Assembly (NCBI GenBank): GCA_041752635.1
Contig: JBGSWC010000210.1
Span: 1-8,895, forward strand
DNA length: 8,895 nt
Source: JBGSWC01 sp041752635
GTDB lineage: Bacteria > Planctomycetota > Planctomycetia > Pirellulales > Lacipirellulaceae
Direction: 5' to 3'
The translations under genes were made by a program, and so were the position numbers. This document shows positions 1 to 4,828 of the stretch, piece after piece (within the stretch, counting starts at the first letter, position 1; every line of letters begins with the position of its first letter). Below the pieces are notes generated by a model that saw nothing but the letters and a program-made list of their open reading frames with translations, did no database searches and was not told where the DNA came from.

Positions 1-1930
1 ATTCGTTTAGGTCTTCGGACTCGAAGCCAAACTCGGTGCGATTGAAGGTGTTGACCGAAATCGGATCGGCCAACGAACTAATGTCGATCGATTCGTCGGC
101 CGAAAAGCTCGGGATCAACCAGATCCACTTGTCGTAAATGAGATAACAGGAATTGAAATCCGTGGCCGTTTCGTTGCTGAGCGAGCCCACTAACCGGCTG
201 CGGCTCGACTTCGACAGCTCACCTGTGATGGATTGGTCGACTTCGTGCTGCCAGCGGGCGACGCTCGTCCGAGTCGACCAAATTTGAATGGGCCGTCCGA
301 GCATGAGCCGACGATCTTCGCTAATCAGATACGACGGATTTTGCGAGAGCGACGCCGGCGCGTTGGTTCCCATACGGCCCAGCCCCGAACCGGTTTGGCC
401 GAGCCACGCGAGGTTGGTTTCGGGCGCGGAAAGGGGCTGGCCGGTTACTCCCTCGGCGGCTAGCGACAATTGGTATCGCTTGGGTTGGGGGCTAAAGAGG
501 TGATGCCAAAGAGTGCCACGCGCGATGCCGGTTTCGGTGTCGATGTCGACCACTTCAATCTGATTGACGATCTGGTCGTCCCCCTTGAGGTAGTGAGCGA
601 GCCAATAGGCACCAACGCAGGTCGCGACAACCATCGTTGGGAAAGTAATCCAGGTTGCTTCCATCTTTTTGAAGACGCTCTTTACGAGCCAATAATCAAA
701 TGGTCCGATCAATAGAATATAGAGAAAGACGAGTCCCGCGATTGCCAAGAAGGGGGGTGTGCGAATGCCGGCTAATTCGAGTTGCGTGTCGAGCTGTGTT
801 CGCAGTTGGTCAGACAAGTCGATCGCAAATCCGTAATAGAAACCATTAAAGTCTTCGTCCTTCGTATCGACGACAGCGGCACCGGTAAGCAGCTTTCGCA
901 ATAGCCTGTCGCGATCCTTCCATCCACGCAATGGTTGGGTGTTAATGTCGCAGGCGAGCAACGTCACCCGCCCAAGCGCAAGGAGATTGGTGACAACCAG
1001 CGGCATGTCGGTCGGCCGCTCGCCAGCGTGGGCGAGAATTTCTCCGCTCACGTCAACGATTCGAGTGACGGTAATTTGGGTACTGCCGCGCGGACCGATC
1101 GGCGCGCGGCTCAAGGCAAATTGTTCGAGCGGCGTGGGATTGTCGAGCGTGGTGCTGCCGGTGACTTTGGACTTTACGAAATCGGTGAGCGCGCCATCGT
1201 CGCCAAACAAGACGTCGGCGTTCTCGCCACATGAAATGAGCAGTTGCCCCCCCTGTTCGACCCACTCGCGCAAGGCGACGATGCGCGCGTCGCTCGGTCG
1301 CAGCAGCCTAAATGCCGATTCGCCTGACGTTGCGATGACGACAGTATCGATCGAATCGTAACCAATCGACTCGCGGGGCAATTTGCTGATGTCGGTGACG
1401 GTGGTGACAACGGTTCCTACCTCCGGACGCTGCTGTGTTTGCGAAAAAGCTGCTTCGGTCCCGCTCGCTTCGGATGCGATTTCAAGTAGGTGGCGAACCG
1501 TCGCGGGCATACCGCCACGAATGAGCTGCTCTGGTTTGGAGTTCGTGGTTGTCAGCGTGAGCCGTTGCGAACGCGGCATCCCTTCGCCCCCCATCGTCAC
1601 TTGCACGGGAGCTTCCGACTGGCCAACGCGAATCAGCAGCTCCAACTCCTTGGTATCGCCCGGCAAGACAGCGAACGGCGGTTGTGACGACGAGACGTAT
1701 TGAACGCCCAACCCATCGCTGTCGGGCGCAACGACACTGACTTGTAAACTCGCCGGCTTTTCACCCCCCTCGATGGTGCATCGCATCGGTACCCAGCAGC
1801 CAAGCCGATAGAAGCCGTTGAAGCCAATTTCGCAATTGACAATTCGCGGCGATTCGGCCGCGTCCACCGCGCAGCACCCAACGCCAATTACGAGCACGAG
1901 CGAAGTTGTGAGGGCGTGAAATCGAGTCAC
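1..1930 (-). CDS. Large exported/membrane protein, planctomycete type, C-terminus beyond window (partial)
   Basis: The minus strand is open without a stop from a GTG at 1930 to the window edge, giving 643 codons. An in-frame TGA lies two codons upstream of the GTG, which supports this start; no Shine-Dalgarno is visible. Residues 1-24 look like a signal peptide (hydrophobic LTTSLVLVIGVG, possible cleavage after AVDA). Next comes a beta-rich region (about 28-150). Residues 195-245 (DTVVIATSGES... ALREWVEQGGQLLISCGE) read like a glutamine-amidotransferase/DUF4350-like fold, with no catalytic residues that I can assign. Two membrane segments lie near 394-415 (FLAIAGLVFLYILLIGPFDYW) and 427-448 (WITFPTMVVATCVGAYW), and a soluble extracytoplasmic part follows. 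The 'YILLIGP.DYWLVK' segment recurs in membrane proteins that I associate with planctomycete clusters encoding ABC-2 transporters, MoxR ATPases and DUF58 proteins, but none of these lies in the window. The molecular function is unknown. Coding status is near certain from frame length and composition. Confidence 0.9.
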   Translation of the reverse strand, partial: MTRFHALTTSLVLVIGVGCCAVDAAESPRIVNCEIGFNGFYRLGCWVPMRCTIEGGEKPASLQVSVVAPDSDGLGVQYVSSSQPPFAVLPGDTKELELLIRVGQSEAPVQVTMGGEGMPRSQRLTLTTTNSKPEQLIRGGMPATVRHLLEIASEASGTEAAFSQTQQRPEVGTVVTTVTDISKLPRESIGYDSIDTVVIATSGESAFRLLRPSDARIVALREWVEQGGQLLISCGENADVLFGDDGALTDFVKSKVTGSTTLDNPTPLEQFALSRAPIGPRGSTQITVTRIVDVSGEILAHAGERPTDMPLVVTNLLALGRVTLLACDINTQPLRGWKDRDRLLRKLLTGAAVVDTKDEDFNGFYYGFAIDLSDQLRTQLDTQLELAGIRTPPFLAIAGLVFLYILLIGPFDYWLVKSVFKKMEATWITFPTMVVATCVGAYWLAHYLKGDDQIVNQIEVVDIDTETGIARGTLWHHLFSPQPKRYQLSLAAEGVTGQPLSAPETNLAWLGQTGSGLGRMGTNAPASLSQNPSYLISEDRRLMLGRPIQIWSTRTSVARWQHEVDQSITGELSKSSRSRLVGSLSNETATDFNSCYLIYDKWIWLIPSFSADESIDISSLADPISVNTFNRTEFGFESEDLNE

Positions 1931-1986
1931 GGATCAGTAGCAGTTATGAGCGGTCAAACGGTCTTAGCAGTCTACACGCTGGCAAT

Positions 1987-2003
1987 CTCCGCGTCATGCG
2001 GAG
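1987..2003. repeat. Short GC-rich hairpin (6-bp arms, 5-nt loop)
   Basis: CTCCGC at 1987-1992 pairs with GCGGAG at 1998-2003 around the loop GTCAT. The word GCGTCAT in this hairpin recurs in the larger palindrome that starts four bases to the right, so the two may be parts of one repeat unit. No T-tract follows on either strand, so it is not a classical intrinsic terminator. Confidence 0.6.
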
Positions 2004-2006
2004 GAC

Positions 2007-2056
2007 TAGTGCGTCATTTCCGAAATTCCTTCCGCAGAACGAAAAATGACGCACTA
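2007..2056. repeat. Palindromic element with perfect 13-bp arms
   Basis: TAGTGCGTCATTT at 2007-2019 is the exact reverse complement of AAATGACGCACTA at 2044-2056, separated by 24 nt. It lies between the end of the MazG-like gene and the start of the large membrane-protein gene, both on the minus strand. It could cap the mRNA 3' end of the former. The arms also resemble the ends of dispersed palindromic (REP or MITE-like) elements common in planctomycete spacers; copy number cannot be judged from one window. Confidence 0.7.
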
Positions 2057-2068
2057 ACATGTTTGTTG

Positions 2069-2096
2069 GTTGTCTACTGGCTGCGCGACAGACAAC
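2069..2096. repeat. Hairpin with 7-bp arms
   Basis: GTTGTCT at 2069-2075 pairs perfectly with AGACAAC at 2090-2096 across a 14-nt loop. It is the third dyad within 110 bp of non-coding sequence between the MazG-like gene and the large membrane-protein gene. Read on the minus strand it is the first hairpin downstream of the MazG stop codon, but no T-tract follows, so Rho-independent termination is not supported. Confidence 0.5.
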
Positions 2097-2133
2097 TGTT
2101 CCGCCTACCGGCAGCGAATTCCGGAAGGCTCCA

Positions 2134-2454
2134 CTAGGGCTTTTCGCTGTCGTCACACTGACACACAAACCGCCGGCAACCGGGACAGCCCGAGCCATAT
2201 TTGTGCGTTAAGGCCTCACTCAGGTCGACACCGGCGACGTTAGCGATGGTCGTGAGCCACGCCAAAACATCGGCAAATTCCCCCATCCGCTCTTCGTGAG
2301 TCCCCTCGCGGAGTGCCGAGGCGAGTTCACCGACTTCTTCGATGAGCCACATGAACGTGCCGTCGATCCCGCGTGTCTCGTCTTTCTCGAAGTACATTTC
2401 GCGGATGAGCTGCTGGAACTCAGCGATTGTCGGCCCGGGCGCATCTTTGGTCAT
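2134..2454 (-). CDS. MazG-like nucleotide pyrophosphohydrolase
   Basis: This 106-residue protein has the layout of the MazG/all-alpha NTP pyrophosphohydrolase superfamily. These enzymes hydrolyse nucleoside triphosphates to monophosphates and pyrophosphate and act in nucleotide housecleaning in the cytoplasm. The metal-binding motif is visible as E39-E40-x-x-E43 (in WLIEEVGELASAL) followed by E59-x-x-D62 (in GEFADVLAWL). A short C-terminal tail carries C90-x-x-C93 and C98-x-C100, a possible zinc knuckle also seen in small MazG-like proteins. The length fits a single-domain member rather than the 260-residue tandem E. coli MazG. The ATG at 2454 is the only good start; no strong Shine-Dalgarno precedes it. 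The gene stands alone, divergent from the tRNA gene. Substrate preference cannot be read from the sequence. Confidence 0.9.
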   Translation of the reverse strand: MTKDAPGPTIAEFQQLIREMYFEKDETRGIDGTFMWLIEEVGELASALREGTHEERMGEFADVLAWLTTIANVAGVDLSEALTHKYGSGCPGCRRFVCQCDDSEKP

Positions 2455-2500
2455 TTTTCACACGAGGTTCGATGACGATGGAACAGACGGAATCTTAGCG

Positions 2501-2506
2501 TATGAT
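2501..2506 (+). promoter_or_regulatory. Candidate -10 box for the tRNA-Arg gene
   Basis: TATGAT matches the sigma-70 -10 consensus at five of six positions and lies 18 nt before the first tRNA base, which places a start site a few nucleotides upstream of the tRNA. The -35 region is poor (TGGAAC at 2479-2484 with a 16-bp gap). Confidence 0.45.
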
Positions 2507-2524
2507 AGAAGCGAACAACATCAC

Positions 2525-2598
2525 GCGCTCGTAGCTCAGTTGGATAGAGCAGCGGACTTCTAATCCGCAGGTCGCAGGTTCGAATCCTGCCGGGCGTA
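2525..2598 (+). tRNA. tRNA-Arg (anticodon UCU)
   Basis: A complete cloverleaf can be folded by eye. The acceptor is GCGCTCG (2525-2531) with CGGGCGT (2591-2597), including G-U pairs, and the discriminator base is A2598. The D-arm is GCTC...GAGC. The anticodon stem GCGGA/TCCGC encloses the loop CTTCTAA, giving anticodon TCT, which reads AGA/AGG arginine codons. The T-arm is GCAGG-TTCGAAT-CCTGC. The 3' CCA is not encoded and must be added after transcription. The gene is 74 nt long. It lies between the divergent MazG-like gene and the convergent ThuA-like gene. I found no duplicated tRNA 3' end nearby, so there is no sign of integration at this tRNA. Confidence 0.97.
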
Positions 2599-2620
2599 TT
2601 GAGGTAGACTTTCGTTTATC

Positions 2621-2635
2621 AATCGACGATCGATT
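2621..2635. terminator. Short dyad between tRNA end and ThuA-like gene end
   Basis: AATCGA at 2621-2626 pairs with TCGATT at 2630-2635 around a 3-nt loop. It lies 22 nt past the tRNA and overlaps the stop codon of the convergent ThuA-like gene, so it could serve either transcript. The stem is short and AT-rich and no clear T-tract follows, so a terminator role is a weak inference. Confidence 0.3.
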
Positions 2636-3659
2636 ACCCGTTCGGCTTGTTAACGTTGTTGTTCGCCGGAATCGGGGACTCCCATCCATCGTACATTTCG
2701 GGTTTGATGCCCAGAGCATGGGTTTGGTTGCCGTAGGTATTGGGTCGGAACGGACCCACCAACGAGATATCGAGATCGGGAGTAATCTGCGCTTCGAGTC
2801 CGATGGCCCAGAGCATGCCATTGACCATCAGTCGGCGGTAACCATCGTTCGTGAGGTCCTCGGGCGTGCCATACAGCGTGGTAAAGACGTGGGCTTCTTT
2901 GCCCGAAGCTGACTTGTAGGTTCGTGTCCATTCCGATGGCTGGGGTGGAAGACTCTCGACGACCGGCGAGTCGGGTGTCATCCCTTCGAGCGGCTGGGCC
3001 ATCGTCAGGATGTCGCCGTCGACCGGCTTGCCGACGTACGCGCCGGCTTGCACCCAGACATCTTTGACGCCGCGCAATATCGGGTGATCTTTCATCTCGT
3101 CGACGGGCGTGATACGCGTGCTCTGCCGATGGTTCCTTCCATAGTGGCCCACCCAGGTTTGTCCCAGCACCTGATGCCCGAAACCGAGTTGGTAGCCGTC
3201 GACATTGCTTTTGAACGAATATTTCGCATAAGGCTCGCCACTGGGAATCTGAAACGCATGGGTCGACGTTCGCATCCCGACCACCGGGCCACCGCGCTTG
3301 AGGTATTCATCGAGTTGTTTCATCTGTTCGGCCGGAAGATTCTGAAACCGCAGAAAGACGACGGCGAGGTCGGCCGAATCGAGCGCGTCCATGCCGGGAA
3401 TGTTCGACGGAGTCCCCGCCACGATCTCGCCCGTCGCCGGGTCGATGTTGAACAAGACCGTGCATTTAAACCCGTGGTGCTTGGCCATGATGCGCGCGAG
3501 CGCCGGCAGCGACTCTTCGGACCGATACTCGTGGTCGCCGGCGATGAAGACTATGTGTTTGCCAACACCAGGGCCAGCCTTGCCCTCGAACTCCAAAGCG
3601 CGAGCGCAATTGGCAGCGACGAACAGAATAAGCAGGGCGATGTAAGTCAGACGTTGCAT
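2634..3659 (-). CDS. Secreted ThuA-like domain protein
   Basis: The protein has 341 residues. Residues 1-21 form a signal peptide (MQRLTYIALLILFVAANCARA), so it is exported. The body matches the planctomycete branch of the ThuA-like family (class-I glutamine-amidotransferase-like fold, named after trehalose-utilisation protein ThuA). Family hallmarks are HIVFIAGDHEYRSEES near 35-50, LKRGGPVVGMRTSTHAF at 120-136, and GQTWVGHYGRNHRQSTR at 166-182. A conserved tail, NGMLWAIGLEAQI...LDISLVGP, lies near 280-302. Members are often found with sugar-related secreted proteins in planctomycetes, but the reaction is not established. I chose the ATG at 3659 over an in-frame ATG at 3698 because a GGAG lies 8 nt upstream and the signal peptide starts there directly. 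The gene is convergent with the tRNA and stands alone; its upstream region is the repeat-rich spacer. Confidence 0.92.
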   Translation of the reverse strand: MQRLTYIALLILFVAANCARALEFEGKAGPGVGKHIVFIAGDHEYRSEESLPALARIMAKHHGFKCTVLFNIDPATGEIVAGTPSNIPGMDALDSADLAVVFLRFQNLPAEQMKQLDEYLKRGGPVVGMRTSTHAFQIPSGEPYAKYSFKSNVDGYQLGFGHQVLGQTWVGHYGRNHRQSTRITPVDEMKDHPILRGVKDVWVQAGAYVGKPVDGDILTMAQPLEGMTPDSPVVESLPPQPSEWTRTYKSASGKEAHVFTTLYGTPEDLTNDGYRRLMVNGMLWAIGLEAQITPDLDISLVGPFRPNTYGNQTHALGIKPEMYDGWESPIPANNNVNKPNG

Positions 3660-3667
3660 GGTTGGTA

Positions 3668-3671
3668 CTCC
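3668..3671 (-). promoter_or_regulatory. Ribosome binding site deciding the ThuA-like start
   Basis: On the minus strand GGAG sits 8 nt before the ATG at 3659. It is the clearest Shine-Dalgarno in the window and favours this ATG over the one 39 nt upstream at 3698. Confidence 0.65.
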
Positions 3672-3761
3672 GTCGGTGGTTGTGTATCGAGAGCCCACAA
3701 AGGGCAGGCGTCGTGATTTTGATGAATGGCCATCCTACCTTATTCTGCTGTGGTTTTGACC

Positions 3762-3925
3762 GTTTTGTCCACGAAATGGCAAACACGATTGGAGGGGACA
3801 AAACCTCGAATTTTGTCTCGCTCGAAAATCCTTAAAACCACTTGTTTTCCAGTCGCTTTCAAACATCGCCCGTGAATTTCGTACCTGGGTTTTGACTGAC
3901 CAGTTGGTGACATTTCGGACAAAAC
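3762..3925. mobile_element. MITE-like element with inverted terminal repeats
   Basis: The left end GTTTTGTCC-AC-GAAATGGCA (3762-3781) and the reverse complement of the right end, GTTTTGTCC-GAAATGTCA (3908-3925), match at 17 of 18 positions apart from a 2-nt insertion. In addition, each end forms its own hairpin with 9-bp arms and exactly 25 nt between the arms: 3762-3770 with 3796-3804, and 3886-3894 with 3920-3928. The roughly 164-bp body has no plausible coding. This is the structure expected of a non-autonomous miniature element, or of two head-to-head copies of a hairpin repeat. No target-site duplication is evident, and the transposase family is unknown. Confidence 0.55.
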
Positions 3926-3933
3926 CCATTTTT

Positions 3934-3967
3934 GAGAGTCGAGAGTCGAGTGGGGAGAGTCGAGTGG
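3934..3967. repeat. Tandem GAGAGTCGAGTGG repeat
   Basis: Two identical 13-bp units (3941-3953 and 3955-3967) are separated by one base and preceded by a partial unit GAGAGTC (3934-3940). They directly follow the MITE-like element. On the minus strand this reads as CTCTCGACTC-type purine/pyrimidine-skewed sequence of the kind found as short tandem arrays in planctomycete spacers. Confidence 0.7.
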
Positions 3968-4031
3968 AAAGAGTTGGCAGTATGGGCGTCCCGCCCGTGC
4001 GACGTTGACGAGAAGGCGAGGCTCCTGCCGA

Positions 4032-4064
4032 ACCGGGTGCCACTGTCGGGCTTGTCCAGCAGTG
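4032..4064. repeat. Degenerate palindromic repeat (ACCGGGTGCCACTG...CAGTG)
   Basis: ACCGGGTGCCACTG at 4032-4045 is followed by CAGTG at 4060-4064, which pairs with CACTG at 4041-4045. A second, more degraded copy starts with ACCGGGTGCC at 4283 and keeps a CAGTG at 4310-4314. From memory this resembles a palindromic repeat that is dispersed through planctomycete intergenic DNA; that family assignment is recollection and not tested here. Confidence 0.5.
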
Positions 4065-4103
4065 CGGATCGAACACATTTTTCAGTACGCCCTTTCTACC
4101 ACA

Positions 4104-4136
4104 CCGCGCGGCCAATTTCGACAATAAAATTTGGCC
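4104..4136. repeat. 33-bp palindromic repeat, copy A
   Basis: This starts CCGCGCGGCC and ends TTTGGCC. It matches copy B (4225-4257) at 27 of 33 positions with no gaps. GGCCAA at 4110-4115 pairs with TTGGCC at 4131-4136, so a hairpin can form. It lies in the same spacer as the MITE-like element. Confidence 0.75.
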
Positions 4137-4224
4137 ATATTGCGTAAGGGAAAGCGAGGCTCCGGCCGGCCCCTACTCACGGCTAAGCCGCCAGCGGCAA
4201 TTTGTGAATCCCGAATGTAAGCTG

Positions 4225-4257
4225 CCGCGCGGCCAGTTTCTACAACGATTTTTGGCC
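4225..4257. repeat. 33-bp palindromic repeat, copy B
   Basis: This starts CCGCGCGGCC and ends TTTGGCC, equal in length to copy A and 121 bp to its right in the same orientation. The six differences are all in the central part, while both ends are identical, as expected if the ends are the functional or recognised part. Confidence 0.75.
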
Positions 4258-4475
4258 GGGGCCACGCTATTTTTCTTTCCGCACCGGGTGCCGCTGCTAG
4301 TTCGTTTGGCAGTGAGCATCGAGTACCAAGTTCGCGTAAACCAGCGGAGAGAAGACTGGGCATCGCCGGCGGAATTGATGCGTATCCACGTCTTGCGGTA
4401 ACGGGAAACGTGATCGCACGACCCCCACGCTCGTCAGCTAGCAGGGAGAATTCTAATCGTCGGAGAAAGGAAAAA

Positions 4476-4694
4476 CTAATTGTCGCTACACAGTTCTTCG
4501 ATGTTGCACCTTACGTCACCCCAAGTGTAGGGACACATGTATTGTTCGCGATGCTCAGCCGAATTCATTAGGGACTTATGCCACGCTGCAATGTCGAGCC
4601 CCAAGTCTTTGCCGGTCACGTTCCGCATAGCGCTACGCCACGTCGCTGCGTCGCCACGGTGCTTGTCTTCTGAAAACAGCCGATTTCTGACGCC
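4476..4694 (-). pseudogene. 3' remnant of a gene, possibly HEAT-type repeat protein
   Basis: On the minus strand an open frame runs from just after a TAA at 4695-4697 to a TAG at 4476-4478, 72 codons. Before the ATG at 4628 it has no ATG, GTG or TTG. The translation includes FSEDKHRGDAATWRSAMRNV and TGKDLGLDIAAWHKSL, and ends ...VRCNIEELCSDN. The pattern W-R-x-A-[ML]-R-x-V-T-G-x-[DN]-[LF]-G-x-D-x-x-A-W recalls a motif I associate with HEAT-repeat-like proteins of planctomycetes. The similarity begins upstream of any start codon, which suggests the 5' part of a gene was lost. If instead it is intact, the product is a 50-residue protein from 4628. Codon use is more gene-like than in the adjoining spacer. 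The family assignment is tentative. Confidence 0.4.
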
Positions 4695-4828
4695 TTAATT
4701 CACATTCTCCAAGAAAACTCGCGTCGGCATTGCCAAGTTGCTATATTCAGAGCCAGCGAGACCCTACCTATTTTGGTGCCACCTCACCCTCGCCCCATCC
4801 CACCAACTCTCGCGAATCGAGTCCTTCG

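Larger units (their letters stand above)
3660..4475. other. Gene-free, repeat-rich spacer
   Basis: I see no credible coding region here. The open frames (for example 3735-4124 minus, 4204-4401 plus) run through palindromes and GC-rich repeat words and have low-complexity, repeat-like translations. The stretch holds a MITE-like element (3762-3925), a tandem repeat (3934-3967), a GC-rich repeat block (about 3990-4070), and two copies of a 33-bp palindromic element (4104-4136 and 4225-4257). The shared words GCGAGGCTCC (4016 and 4154) and ACCGGGTGCC (4032 and 4283) also occur. Positions 4300-4475 show nothing I can name. Confidence 0.7.

Noticed and set aside
939..1361. 140-codon open frame on the plus strand
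   Set aside because: It is a shadow of the 643-codon minus-strand gene that spans 1-1930.
2525..2598. tRNA-Arg as an attachment site for an integrated element
   Set aside because: I found no integrase gene and no second copy of the tRNA 3' end in the window.
3048..3716. 222-codon open frame on the plus strand
   Set aside because: It is antisense to the ThuA-like gene, which has a signal peptide, a Shine-Dalgarno and family motifs. The plus frame has none of these.
3735..4124. 129-codon open frame on the minus strand in the spacer
   Set aside because: It runs through the MITE-like element, the tandem repeat and GC-rich repeats. Its translation (GSAGASPS..., LSPLDSRLS) is the kind of spurious repeat-derived peptide seen in planctomycete spacers.
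3660..4475. CRISPR array
   Set aside because: Repeats are few, irregularly spaced and degenerate, with no regular spacers and no cas genes.
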